Part shown: one piece after another, positions 35,110 through 47,993 of the stretch
Numbering within the stretch: position 1 is the stretch's first letter
Layout: every line of letters starts with the position of its first letter
NCBI GenBank assembly: GCA_000231825.2
Contig: JH720330.1
Span: 374,586-438,585, forward strand
Reading direction: 5' to 3'
DNA from: Tetrahymena elliotti 4EA
Lineage: Eukaryota > Ciliophora > Oligohymenophorea > Hymenostomatida > Tetrahymenidae
Length of the DNA stretch: 64,000 bases
Program-made: the position numbers and the translations under genes
Notes under the pieces: model-generated
Databases searched by the model: none
Seen by the model: the letters and a program-made list of their open reading frames with translations, nothing else
What the model was told of the DNA's origin: nothing

Positions 35110-37465
35110 TGAATAATCAATCTAATTTTGTATCTTTATCCTTGTTTACTAAAATCTGCTTCAAATAGTTGCACTATCTTTTTGCTTACTAAAAATAAAC
35201 TTGTTTGTTGGCTGACAATCCTGCTTATCCTTAAATAACGTTCTCCTTTATATTTTTAATAATCTCTGAGACTCCTAAATTTTCTTTATTTCTTAATTTA
35301 TCAAAATTAAAGCTATTTATTCAACCAAACACAAAAAGTTAATTAAAAACAAGTAAAAAATAATCAATCATTTAATAAATCAACCAGAGGTAAGCAAACA
35401 ACCATACATACATTTATACAGACATACCCTTTAATTTATTCATTCATACATACATTTATTGATAATTTATTTTATCGCTAGTTTGTCAAATAAGTCAATA
35501 AATTAATTTATTATATATTGAGTATAAGCTTACCACTACTTATTCATTTTTTAATGCTATTGTTATTTATTTCTTTTTCGCACACTTTTATTTTTAACTA
35601 TATTATTCATTAAACAAGTAATGTATTATTTATTATCTCTTTTATTTGCTTATACTATATTTTTATTTTTCGGACATATTCATATTTACTAAGAAGTTCA
35701 TTCATAATTAATTCATAGGCCATATATCATTCCTACACAAATGCTTGCATATTCTCATATATATTATTTTATTTTTACAATTTTCTATTTATTTTATTAA
35801 AAGTAAAACTCTAATCATTCTTCATTGTTAAATTAAACATTTTTTATCCTTTTTAATAACCTTATAAATTTATTTAATAACATTTCCTCTATATTACTTC
35901 TATTTATTTAAAAAATTAAAATTTTTTCAAGCTATTTTATGCAGAAAAGCCAGTGATCTTTTAATAAGCTTAGTCAATAAAAAAAGTTAAATAAAAACCA
36001 ATAATTTTTAATTATTGAATAAAGGATTTAATGCATTTTAATTTGATGAGGGATTTTTATATTTAATTTTAATAAGTATTTAACAAAACATTTTATATTA
36101 ATTAATTTTGATAATCTTGAAGACTGTAAGTTAATTAAGATAAATTTTGATTATTTTTAAATAAGTTAAACAATCTTCATTTAGGAAATAAGTTATTTTT
36201 ATTAAAATAAATAAATGGTTTGAAATATCTCTCATCTTAGAGAAAAACATTTACTTTTACTAAAATTACTATCTATTAAATTGGATATTGCTTGTTGTGA
36301 AATTTACCTCATTATTTTTATTTTAATAAATCTTCTATAATAGAAAAACTATTAAAGTTATTAAATTGTATTTAATATAATATTAATGATTGATTTTGTG
36401 ATGTGCAAAAATAATTTATACAAATTCTTAAATTACTTTAATGCAGAATAAAAGCTTGTTGAAAAAATGTTTTTTTTAAGTTAGTTTTTATTAAAACCTT
36501 TATTTAAGAATTGAATTAGATTTTTTAAAATATATTTTTAGATAATTCTTAATAAAATTAACAAATTTGTATGTTTCACATTATTTTTATTAATATTTTT
36601 TATGAAATATAATAATGCAGGTTAATTTTAGATTATTTCTATTACTTTTAATTAATATTAATTATTTTTTAGTAATTATTCTCCGTTTTTATATTTATTG
36701 ATACCTCTTACAAAAGTATTTATTAGACAATTTAAGAATTTGTAAAATTTAGGAAGTAATTTTTAAACATTAAAAGTGATATCTTATTTTAAATAAAGCT
36801 TTAGAATTAATTTAACAAAAATTATTTAAATTAGTTTAAAATAACAGAAAAATTTTACATGTGATATCTATTAAACTAAAAATTAAATTATAAAACAAAA
36901 TTTATATTTAAAAGTATTTTAGTTTTGTATAAAATTCATTATAATTTTAAATCAGGTAATTGTTGAAACCAAAAATTACATTAAAAACAGACTTTATTAA
37001 GTGTCTTTTTAATAGAAAGTAAAAGAAAATAATTAACTACTTATTAATTTTATCAGAATATTTAATTAGAATATTTAGTGAAGATAATAAATTTAAAGTA
37101 ATATTTGGTTAAATTTAATGAAACACAGTATATTTATTTCTATTGAGGAGTTTTGAAAGGTATTTCTATCACTAAAAATTCGATCAAAAACTTAATTTTT
37201 GTTTAAAGATATTTTTAAATAAATTCAAAATTTTAGACTCAAGAAATTACTCTTTAAGTATGTATAGAATTTAGTTAAAAATGTAAATTTTCATTACTTA
37301 AATTGATAGACTAAGAGAGATTCTCTTATATTCTAAAATATTTTATGAAGATACTGTAAAAATAAGTGTCAGATAAATAGATTTGTTTAACATATCTTTT
37401 CATTTTAAATTTTAAGTTTTTTCCTTTCATGTGAATTAATTAATAAAATATACCTAATAGTTCTG
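35110..37465. other. Intergenic, A+T-rich
   Basis: More than 2 kb without any coding signal on either strand. It would hold the promoter of the CK1-like gene at its left end. Confidence 0.6.
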
Positions 37466-37801
37466 ATGAATTTGCCAAGGTAGTGTCAGTAATTATAAAC
37501 TCTCCCTTTTAAGTTTTATATGCTTGAAAATATTCCTAAAAAATAGATACTCAAGTAAATAGCTTGGAGGTATTTAATGGAAGAAGAAAAAGAAGAATTA
37601 GCCAAGAAAGGAAGTTAACTGAGTATAAATAAAATTTAAAATTTAAAAATGTATTATGATTATAAAATTTCAATATCTATCAATCTACTTTTTGTGTGTG
37701 TGCTAAAATAAGAAAAATAAAGAGAAATGTAATAGATAGATAGATACTCTTAATTTATGCAAAGATATGAAAATTTTTATTACTTTTAATTAAATGCATG
37801 A
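37466..37801 (+). CDS. Possible small protein (111 residues), unknown
   Basis: Uninterrupted ORF from ATG 37466 to TGA 37799-37801. Residues 17-50 look strongly coding: FYMLENIPKKQILKQIAWRY followed by LMEEEKEELAKKGSQLSINK, an amphipathic charged helix. The last third is low-complexity, so the true gene may splice out near 37613 or use different ends. No family recognised. Confidence 0.35.
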
Positions 37802-38228
37802 AATAATTTAAGAATGGATGCCAATTTTTAAATTAAAATGCATAATTTGTCGAAATAATAGGGTAAATAAATTAACAAACAAACAAGCAAATTAATAAAA
37901 GGAGCTTTTAGGGTAAGAAATACCCCTCTTACTATTAATTATTTATATATGTTGGAAAGGTAATTCATAGGAGAGATATCTAACATTGAATTATGAAAAC
38001 GATCTTTATTAAACTTATAATTAATATTTTCAAGATATAATTAGTAAATAATTAGGCAACTAACTAACAATATTCACTTAATCAAATTATTAAAAAGATC
38101 TTTAAAAACCAAAGAAGTTTTTGGCAAGTGTGAAAAACACTAACTAAATTAAATAAACAAACACATTCATTTTGAAACTAAACAAAACAATAAATAGAAT
38201 TTGAAGATACCCAAACAATTTTAAGAAA
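37802..38228. other. Intergenic, probable leader of the phosphatase gene
   Basis: A+T-rich, ending with aacaaacacattc-type leader sequence before the ATG at 38229. No other feature seen. Confidence 0.55.
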
Positions 38229-38918
38229 ATGGAGGAAGAGTAGTTATAGGAAGACCAAGATTACAATGAAGTTTATTAATATCCTTTTCCAGCAGATTAG
38301 TAAGAAGACCCTAAAAAGGGTAGAATGTTTTTAAGTGGCAAGGAAGTTGCTTTTGACATTAATTTCATTCGCAACAACTATATTAAGGCTGTTTTGACTC
38401 TCACATCTTCTTCTAACCCTGAATACAGTGAGGAGGATAATATATAGCACATGATGATTGACATTGAAGACAACACCGCCTATGATATAGGAAAAGATTT
38501 CGAATCCACTTTCGAATTCATCGAAACTAATTTATAAAAAGGTAATGTGCTCATTCACTGTGAGAAGGGAGTTTCCAGAAGTCCCACTATTGCTATAGCT
38601 TACATCATGAGAAAGGAGAGGAAAATCTTGTCTTATGTACTTGCCAAGATAAAAGAAAAGCGTAAAGTAGTTTAGCCCAACGGAGGGTTCATATACCACT
38701 TAGAAACATACAACAAACACCTCATTAAAGCTTTTAAAGAAGATTATGAGAAACACAATTAGAAGAAGCCAACACATTTACACAGTTAAAATTGCAGTAA
38801 AATTCTAGCCAATCATTCTCTGTCGCTATCCTCTAATTAAACAACTGATTAATAATAATAGTTACAGGACAACAGTTCATAAATGTCCGAAACTCTTGAT
38901 AACCAAAAGTCAATTTGA
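38229..38918 (+). CDS. Dual-specificity protein phosphatase (DSP)
   Basis: An atypical/MKP-like dual-specificity phosphatase that removes phosphate from Tyr and Ser/Thr by a cysteinyl-phosphate intermediate. A single exon of 229 residues, ATG 38229 (agaaaATGG), TGA 38916-38918. The fold is complete: the start block GRMFLSGKEVAFDINF, then NNYIKAVLTLTSS, the general-acid Asp in MMIDIEDNTAYD, and the P-loop VLIHCEKGVSRSPTIAIAYI with HCx5RS. It ends with the helix VLAKIKEKRKVVQPNGGF and YNKHLIKAF. There is no kinase-interaction (rhodanese) domain, so it is unlikely to be a classical MKP. The C-terminal 50 residues are Ser/Gln-rich. Sequence just after the stop (38948-39080) is also open and Ser/Pro-like, so a spliced, longer C-terminus is possible but would need a poor GTCAAT donor. 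Confidence 0.92.
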
Positions 38919-39355
38919 CTGACATAAAATTGATCTAAACAAATTAGCTACCTAACACTTTTCTTTCAAACTTTACATAAATATCTAATGTCTCAAACCT
39001 TTACTTCTAAAGTCCTCATATCTCAAGTATTCCCACTTCTCAAGAAAGCCAATTATGATTTCTTGGTCAGCATCCATTAAAATTAGAATGGCAAAAAAGG
39101 AAAAACACAATAAAATTACAAGTAATTTAAGTAATTTGAAGTAAAATAGGTTTAGATTTTAAGTAAAAAAAAGAAAGGAAAAATATTAAAGCTAAGAAAA
39201 GGTCAATCAATCAATAAATAAATAACCTCAATGTATAAAAAACAAACAAACTGAAATAGATTTTATCTAATTAATAACCAGCTATATACCTTTTATATGC
39301 AAACAACCTTTTTAAAAGAAATATAAATACATTAAATCTATTCATAAATATAAAC
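38919..39355. other. 3' flank of the phosphatase gene
   Basis: About 38948-39090 is GC-richer than normal intergenic DNA and open in two + frames; it may be 3' UTR or an unrecognised last exon. The remainder is A+T-rich. Confidence 0.4.
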
Positions 39356-39958
39356 ATGAATGAATATCCATCCATTTGTTTATTTTTTGGAGAAACTGAA
39401 AAAGCAACAACATTTTGCAAAGCCAAACACTAAATATATAATATTAACTCATATCATTCAGTACTTAAGAAAACTCCTGAACTTTCTTTATTTCTTCTAC
39501 CTTATTATCAACAAACATTAATTGCATTTTTTATCAATAATAAATAAGCTAATGCCTTATTCTCTCAATAAAAAAATAATAATTATAAGCTATCTAACTA
39601 GCTTAACTAGAAAGACCCATCCAAACATTAAATTTGTAAATCGAAATTATAAATAAATAAATTAAACATAAAAAATATTTAATATGTGAGAAAGTAAGAA
39701 AGTTAGTAGTACATTTTTTGTTCATAAATATTTATAAATCTATAAATTTATTTTAAAACTATTTTTTACATCTCTCTAATCATAATACTTCTATTTTAAA
39801 GGTTAAGTTAAGTTTGTTCGACAATCAATAAAGCAAAAAATTAAAAAGTGGCATAAAAATAAATAATTTAATAAAAAAATATCTTACCTTTCTAGTTTGT
39901 TTTATTTCCATTCAAGAAGACTTTTATAATTATAAAATTCAGTTTATTTTTTCACTGA
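39356..39958 (+). CDS. Doubtful long ORF (200 codons), unknown
   Basis: Open from ATG 39356 to TGA 39956-39958 in code 6. The first 90 codons have protein-like composition (MNEYPSICLFFGETEKATTF; KKTPELSLFLLPYYQQTL), while the last 100 are A+T-driven low complexity. With TGA the only stop and rare here, 200 open codons can occur by chance. Listed because it is the longest unexplained ORF of this stretch. Confidence 0.2.
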
Positions 39959-40665
39959 CTATGAATAATTATGAAATTTATCAATTTTTTAAATATATTA
40001 TTTATGTTTTCTAAATTTGAATGATTGTTGTTTATCTATTTCATCTAAAAAAAAATGTGTTTTAATTTTTAAGTATTATCAAAATTATTTTTCAATTAAA
40101 ATAAATAAAGACAAAAAGCATTAAAATGGATTTTTAGATGGTCATTTTATTAATCTGAATCATCAAAATAATTTTGATATTGATTTATAAAATAATTAAA
40201 TTTTTTACCTTTACGAATCTTGTCATTAAGAATCGAGAGGATATTTGAGAATATAGAGATAGTCATTAAAAAAATTAAAAACAAACTTTCACAGAAAGAA
40301 TGTACAAAAATTAATATCATTTGGCTCTAAATTGGTTTGAAGAGTGTGTTTTTTCTTGTTATTTCTATCTACTTTCAAAACATAGATAAATAAGTATCTA
40401 TAAATTGCATGTGTTTTTAATTAGTTATCTCGCAGATAATCAATCAATCAAACAAACAAAAAATAAATAAAATTCAAAAACAATAATTTTTGTTATTCTG
40501 CTCAGTTTATATCATCTTTGTTTAAAGAATTTAATTAGTGTTTTATTGTATATAATAACTTAAATCAACTAGAAATATCAGAAAAATCCAAATAAAAATC
40601 TTAGCATAGATACAAAGACAGATTAGAATTTATATAAAAAGAAAGATTAACACCATAAAATAGCT
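39959..40665. other. Intergenic, A+T-rich
   Basis: No coding signal. Probable leader and promoter of the E4 ligase gene; caatcaatcaaacaaac-type simple sequence at about 40439-40460. Confidence 0.6.
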
Positions 40666-43600
40666 ATGTCCAATCTCATTCATGAAGAATAAATTCTTGT
40701 TTAAGATATATTCTTAATCAAGACATAGGTGAATTCTCCCAGCATCAAAAACGAGTAAGCATGATATGTTTTTTAATCATAATTATCAATGCTGCTATTT
40801 TATTCAATTGCATATTTCAATCATCATTTCAAAGTTAAAAAGTTTAAAATTGTTTTTTTAAATATCAACAGCCAAGAAGTAATCTTCTTGAAAGATTTCT
40901 CTAAGGAAATTCAATCATAAGGATGTAATTAATATTAGAATATCAACATTTTGAATTGAACAAATAAGAACAATTTTTAATTTAATAAATTTATAAATTT
41001 AAACAGAAGGATTCTCATTAATCAAGAATGAATCTATGTTCGATTCTATGCTTATGGAAAGAGCCAGCATCCCGTAAAAACAAATTAATAGTTTTCAAGA
41101 TAAATTAATGTTATTTTTAAATGTTAGAAACACTAACACTTTAGAGTACTTCTGTAGTTGCTACAATAGAGCTTTAGATTAGAAAGATAAGCCATGGAAT
41201 GTTAATAATTAGCATAGTTAAGATTTTATCAAGTATAGTCTTAAGGTAAATTATTTAAGCCAATTTAGACTCAATAAATATTCACTATGAGCTTGCTTAA
41301 ATTTATTCTTGAGTTTTTAATATTTTTAAAAATTAAATAAATAAAGATTACAGCTTCTTTTGCATATCTCACTTTAACTTCTCCTGAGTTATTTGATAGT
41401 TAATGGATAGATCCATCATGGAACTTATACAGAAAGAGTAAATTATTATTTAAAGCACAATTTAATTCTTTTAACTATCTTTTTTTTTTCTAATTTTATC
41501 ATTTCTATCTCTAGGCGAGGATTTGATGGCTGCAAAATTGATTACTTTCTTTGAAAAAGTTGGCTTTTGCTATGATTTCTTTGAAGAAATAGATAAGTAA
41601 ATATAATAGGAAGACTACAAAGATGAATTCAATGATTCACTTTTAACAATATTAGTTGAGCATTAAAGAAGAGTAATAAATAGATTATTAAAATATCTTG
41701 CAATGTTAAATAAAAATTTTACTGACAAATAGGTGAATATATTAGATGGTAGACATGCATTATATATTTCAGTTCTTCTTAACTTATTATCATTTGAACA
41801 TTACAAAAGAAAGTTTATCAATCTTAAGAGATACCCATTGTAATTAATGATTTCCACTTTAAATATAAAATATATTCATATGTTTTACTTAACTAAAGTA
41901 TTCCTAACCCCTAAGGTTAAAATGTCACAACAGATAAGGATTTAAATTAAGTTAGAGGTGTTGATCTTGAATTAAGATCAGCTTTAGGCCCTTTTTTGAG
42001 AGTATCTACTGTTGATTTCCTAATCGTTACTTAAGAAGATAAAAATAGTGTTCAAGAAATGAGAAGTAAAGTATTTGCAGAATTCAACAACATCAGATCT
42101 AATCAATAGTACAATTTGCAAATCAAAGTAAGATATTTTTAATATTATTGCTTCATTGCATACTCACCCAAAAGTATTTATAAAAATTTAACAATTAAAT
42201 AAATATTCTGAATAAAAAAATTTTATTTTTCATTTATTTCTTGCTTCAAAATGTTAGAAAAAATTTAAAGAAAAAACAAGTACCTAAATAATTTTAGGAT
42301 TGCTATTGATTTTTGTCTATTTATCAAAATAATTTAATATCTATTTATCAAAGAAAAAAATGAATTTCTCATAACAGATTAAAATAGTTTTTGTTTATTT
42401 ATTCCTCAAAATAAAATATTTACTTTTATTAAACTAAAATAGTATTATAGCGAGTTGAACTAAAACTATAGTAAATTACTAGTTGAACTATTTAAGATTC
42501 TCTTGAAAAAGACTGGAAACTACAATTATGCAAATGATACTTTAAGATTTGTAGCAGCTTGTATTATTGGTAATAAAGATAAGGCTAAATTATATCGTAG
42601 ATTAGAATAATAAAATAAGCAATCAATTACATCTAGTGATGCTTTTATGGCAAATATTTTGGATGTAATGCTTGAAATTGCTAAAATTATTTTCAATAAA
42701 AATGACAATAAATGGGAAAAGATAAAACCTGAATTCTTCTAATAGTCTTAACGTTTAACTCATTTAAAAGAAGAACCATTTTATTCTAAAGAGAAAATCA
42801 GTGACTCAGTTATGTAAGAAGAAATCAGTGAATTCGGTACAATTACTGAATACTTTTTCTTATGCTAATAACTTGCTCATTACAGTATTATTCCTATGTA
42901 CTCAGATTTTAAGGATAATGCCGAATAGTTATAAAGAACTGAAAAGGAAGTCAAGAGAATGTCTTAAAATCATCCTTTATGTAATTAAAAAAACTATTTA
43001 AAATAAAACAATAAATTTTACTTGTAAATAGATAAAATGGCTGAGTAAAGAGTCAATGAAATGAAAGCTTATTATTTCTAATACAATGCTTTCTTATAAA
43101 TGGAATCTCGTTTATATGCTATGAGAGACATGTATGATTTATTGTTCTTCCTTCTTCCTAGATGGTTAAGATTAGATATTTCTAAATTAAACAACAACGC
43201 TATTCCTGATTACAAGGTAACATTTTATTATATTTATTTGAAGAATAATATAAAAGATTTCAAATATTATCAAAATCATTTAAAATTTGAATAAGAAAAA
43301 CTGATAAATCAAAATTTTATTTGAATCAAACTCAATGATATATTTGAGCATTCTTTGGATAATTTTAAAGTTAAATTACTTTTAAAATAAATAAATAAAT
43401 AGCCATGCTCATTACTTAACACTTTACCAGAAAATATGATCACTGATGTATTCGATTATCACTTTTTCTATGTAAATTTCAGAAGAGATTATGTGAAATC
43501 TTCACTTACAGAATAATATATAAATTCTTTCTTGGAAATGACTGTGATTTTCTTGTCAAATTGTTAAATATCGTCAAATCCTTACTTAAAGGCTAAGTTA

Positions 43601-45614
43601 GTAGAAATTCTCTATTTCTTCTACCACTAAGATAAACCTAAAGTTCATTCAATCTTATCTAATAACTTGCATGCAAAGAGAAATATCACAGCATGTAATT
43701 TTTGCTTTCTATTTTAAGACTTTAAATTAATATTTTATTAAAATAAAAAGCCTTAATGAAGTTCTATATTGATATTGAATTCACAGGTGATTCTCATCAA
43801 TTTTACTCTAAATTCAATTATAGACACTATGTAAACTACCTTTACACTAAGCTTTGGGTTGAAGAAACTTATCAGAATGAAATGAAAAAACTTATTAATG
43901 AAGCTCTTTTTGAAAGATTTATTAATATGCTTATTAATGACGCCACTTATTGCACTGATGAAGGTATATCTAACATGTAAAAAATCTTAGAAATGAGAGC
44001 AAAGCAAGATATCAACAATCTTCCTCCTTAAGAATATCAAATGTATGACAGAATGATAGGTACATCTGCCCACTTCAATAAGTAATCTAGAGAAACTATT
44101 AGTCTCATAGCTAATCTCAGTGTTTGGGCCCCTCAACCTTTCCTTTCAGATAGTAAATATATTTAGTGTTTTTTTTTTTCTACTTGAAGTACTTACCATA
44201 TCATAGATCATTGATTTGCTTCATAAAATGAAGAATAAATTTAAAGAGTTCATTTTTTAATAAGTTAGAAAATATTTTTGCTAATAATAAAGAATTATAA
44301 ATAAAAACAAAAAAACTGATTTTTACTGATTTTAACTTTAAAATATTAAAAAATAGCTTTCCTTGATGTCATCAGTGGTATGTTAAATAATTTCTTGAAG
44401 AAAATGATGGACCCTACTTTGAATTAATATAACAGCGATAAGGAATTCGATTTTAACTCTTCTGTTATTGTTAAAGATTTGATTATTATTTATAGTAGCT
44501 TAGGAGTAATTTATTGATCAATAATATTATCTAATTTCTAATTTAATTAATATTTTAAATAATTAGCACGACAAGTCATTCAGATAAAAAGTTACTGCTG
44601 ATAGTAGATCTTTTGACTAGAAGTTGTTTGAAACTGCTTTAAAGAGAGTTAGAAAGGAGTAATAAATAGGATAATAAATTACCGAAAAATTCTAAGACTT
44701 CCTCAATAACCTTGTCGATTCAGAAATTGAAGAAGAATATGACAACTTCCCTGAAGAATTCTAGTGTGCTATTTCTTTAGATGTAATACAATATTAAAAA
44801 TTAATCCAATTTACAATAAATTTTTATTCAGATATTAAAAGACCCTGTCTAGCTTCCTTCCTCAAAATGTGTTGTTGAAAGATCAATTATCAAGAAGGCA
44901 TTACTAGATAATGAAATTGATCCCTTTAACAGATCTCCTTTGAAAATTGACTAGCTTGTTGAAATGCCTGATCTTAAAAAGAAAATCTAAGATTGGAAAT
45001 AATCTTAAAAAGGAAATAAAAATGATGAAATAACTGATGAATAATTAGAAGATGCTCTTGGAGGTGATATTCCTGATGAATTCACTTGTGCTCTCAGTTT
45101 CTGTGTAATTTAAAACACATTTTTTCATTCATTTTAAAACTATTCTAATAATTTGAGTTGGTCAATAACTATTTCCTCATTCAGTCCATGAATAATACTG
45201 CTATATTTTAATAAATTTTAGCATTCATTTATGAATTAAAAATATCGAGAAATATCATTTTTGATTAATTTCATAAAATTTATAAACCAAGTACTTATTT
45301 TTAATTTTTAAATGATAAAATAGTTACTCAAAGATCCAGTAAAATTACCAACATCCCATTAGAATGTCGAGAGATCTATGATCAAGAAGGCTTTACTTGA
45401 TAATGAAATAGACCCATTCAATAGATAACCCTTGAAAAGAGAATAATTAGTAGAGCTACCTGAATTAAAGAAAAAGCTTGATGAATGGAAATCTCAAAAG
45501 AAAAAAGAATTGAGAGAGAAAGGAAAAATTTCTTCTCTAAAAGCTAAAATGGATGTAGAAGATGAAGATGGTCAATATAAACAATAATAAAATCTCTTTG
45601 GTAACTTGGAGTGA
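40666..45614 (+). CDS. UFD2: UFD2/UBE4-type ubiquitin conjugation factor E4 with two tandem U-boxes
   Basis: An E4/E3 ubiquitin ligase that extends ubiquitin chains on substrates delivered by the CDC48/p97 system. Thirteen exons, all phases consistent: 40666-40754, 40872-40924, 41007-41245, 41347-41437, 41515-41839, 41899-42127, 42455-43216, 43403-43694, 43751-44152, 44357-44505, 44567-44782, 44832-45104, 45324-45614; about 1136 residues. The Ufd2 core is clear: ELRSALGPFLRVSTVDF, MITDVFDYHFFYV, NPYLKAKLVEILYFFY, ERFINMLINDATYCTDEG and SLIANLSVWAPQPFLSD. The C-terminus carries one U-box at about residues 938-1010 (FPEEFQCAISLD, then LKDPVQLPSS, DPFNRSPLK) and a second at about 1029-1101 (IPDEFTCALSFC, LKDPVKLPTS, DPFNRQPLK). 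Other UFD2 proteins I know have one. The last exon ends in a Lys/Glu-rich tail. The acceptor of exon 7 (42454) is the least certain border. Confidence 0.93.
44747..45491 (+). repeat. Tandem duplication of the U-box and its intron in the E4 ligase gene
   Basis: U-box 1 is encoded by 44747-44782 plus 44832-44999, and U-box 2 by 45069-45104 plus 45324-45491. In both, an intron interrupts the domain at the same codon, just before (I/L)LKDPV. From that point to the DWK/EWK helix end, about 41 of 55 residues are identical by my reading, including a shared core KKALLDNEIDPFNR. This indicates duplication of a genomic block holding intron and exon. Between the boxes lies an acidic linker (NDEITDEQLEDALGGD). 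Confidence 0.88.
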
Positions 45615-46676
45615 GGAAAGAAAATAATATGTTAAGAATATAGTTAATTATATTTTGAAAACTAGAATAAACAAAAACACAAACAAACAAAAAATAAATA
45701 AATAAACAAATATTTATGATCTAATAACAAATTAAATTTAAATCAAAAAGTTTTGTACTACATGCATAATTATATTTATACTACTTGTAAATTACAAAAA
45801 GCCTTCTAAATTAATTCAATTGATCATCATTCCCATAACAAAAATACAAACAAAATTTCAATTAAAACTATTCAATATATTAAATTAATTATAATTTTTA
45901 AAAATCCAATAGAACTTAAATTTTTGAAATTATTTATTTTTAAATAATTATTGGAAGCTCTTTAAAAATTTTTAGATTATTTGATTTTGATAATTTAAAA
46001 CTTTACTTCATCATTTATTTTTTTAATTCATAACAATTTTTTCATTAAATTTTTATTTTGAAATTAATTTAAGAATTTCAATCAAAAATTAATATTTTTA
46101 TAATAAAAGTTATCTTCAATTATTTAATTACATTTTTCATATTTAATTAACATAAAGTTTTATTGTTATTCATAGAAATGCTTTTAAAATTTAGATTAAA
46201 ATGTATTTAATAGTTTTTTTCCCATCCAATTTTTTATCTTTTAAAATATTAAAATCGATAGATAATAATTAAGAATCATGTTATTCATTGATGTGAATTA
46301 ATGCTAAATAATATTTTTTATTCTTAAAAAATAACAATATTGGTTAAAAAAGATATGTTATTGGATTATTTAATTCGATTTTTTTATTTTGTGAAATCAA
46401 AAATTAATATTTTTTACATACAAATTAGAATTATTTGAATACAAATTTATTTATTCAAATCAAATAAAATATTATTATAAAAACAATATTTTTAGAATAG
46501 ATTTTTTTATATTCGATAATAGATAATAATTCAAAGTAAAAGAACTTCTAAAGTAAAATTACACAAAATAATTTTTGATATTTTGATTTCTAATGAAGAT
46601 AATTAAATTAAAATATATTAAATATTTTAAGTTTTTATCACTATTCTTTATTTTTAAAATAAAATTTGATTTTTAT
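45615..46676. other. Intergenic between convergent genes
   Basis: A+T-rich 3' flanks of the E4 ligase (+) and arrestin-fold (-) genes. Nothing else seen. Confidence 0.6.
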
Positions 46677-47993
46677 TCAAAGGAAAGTTGTTTGTTCATA
46701 TAAATTTTGATTCACCATCATTGGTTAAGAAGGATGTATTATTTATTGATATTACTATTACTATTTTTACTCCTCCTACTAAATTTATTATTTTTGTTAG
46801 TTTGTTAAATTAATGTCCTCCATGTTGACATATTATTAGTCAGAAAATTCTTGTAATTCATTCTATGGAGATTTATATCCTTAAATTTCCTCCTCTTTTT
46901 CCATAAATCTGTTCATAATTTCTTTGATTTATGATATCTAATCCTAAGAAAATAGAGTAGGTTGTAAATATTGGGGATTCCAATTTTGGGGAGGTTATAT
47001 TTTTAATTACACAGGAGCATTGCTGGATTTAAAATTTGTATCTAAATTTGGAAGGATGTATAGTCTCATTTCATGTGGATGACTTTCAGATGAACAGCAG
47101 AATTAGCTGATATCTGGAAAGAATTCTAAAACATAAAATACTTAAATTAATTATCCTTAGCAAGTTAATGTGAGGTCATTAGGCAACTTAAATTGTATAT
47201 CCTTTTAAAACTTACGCTGATCAACTTTTACACTCATTTCTGACTCATAAAATTTTGTCCATCTTTATCTCTAAGTATCTGTAGCTTTTGTTACCAGCTG
47301 TCCATAAAGCTTTATTATTAAATTTTCAAACTTTTTATCATATTTAGTGAAATCAATATCCAAGTTTATTTTTATATTATCACCTTGCGCAGCACTTCTT
47401 TCTCTTATTGTTACAATATAATTAATTTCTCCTTATTTGCTACAACAAAATTCAGGTTATTAAATGGAAGTAGTGCATTCAGCTAAATCATTTTCTATTT
47501 TTTATCCAATGAATACTTCTTAGCTCCCACTAATAGGCCTTACATCATCTTCTGTAGGAATAATTGAAGCAATTACACTGTATTTTAGTGAACATTAATT
47601 ATTCTCATTTAAGAAGTATTTCATCGAGGAAGGAAGCGATTATGCAAGATTTATTTAAAATGGAATTTAAATTTAGCATGGCTATAAAACAAAATTTGGA
47701 TTATTACTTCCTTAGGAGAAATCATAAATAGGAATGCTAAAATTAAGAAAATTATTTATTCCATAAGCATTATGAATATATATTTTCTTTTTTCTACCAG
47801 TTTAATATGTAAAGTGAGTTTCTTCTACTCCAAGTAAAGTAACTTGTAAAATATGGCCTTTAAAAGGTTCTTCCAAATTAATACTCAACTCTCCCTGAAT
47901 TTCTTCAACACTAGAGTAAATTGTCTTAGTTAACTAAACAAATATCGCACCTTTCACTTGCCTTCTAGAGTCCTTTTGCTGGATTTATCCCAT
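46677..47993 (-). CDS. Arrestin-fold protein (alpha-arrestin/ARRDC-like)
   Basis: A single exon of 438 residues, ATG 47993, TGA 46679-46677. Alpha-arrestin-like proteins are adaptors that recruit ubiquitin ligases or coats to membrane cargo. The N-terminal arrestin domain is recognisable: AIFVQLTKTIYSSVEEIQGE then LSINLEEPFKGHILQVTLLG, a classic strand pair with HFTYQTGRKKK and PFQINLAQSLPSSM before KYFLNENNQCSLKYSVIASI. The C-terminal arrestin domain follows (GEINYIVTIRERSAAQGDNI; FENLIIKLYGQLV; IQFKLPNDL). The C-terminal 100 residues are Gln-rich (repeated QQ with KEEEIQGYK). No PPxY motif for NEDD4 ligase binding was seen. The start gives an N-terminus close to the arrestin fold start, as expected. 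Confidence 0.82.
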
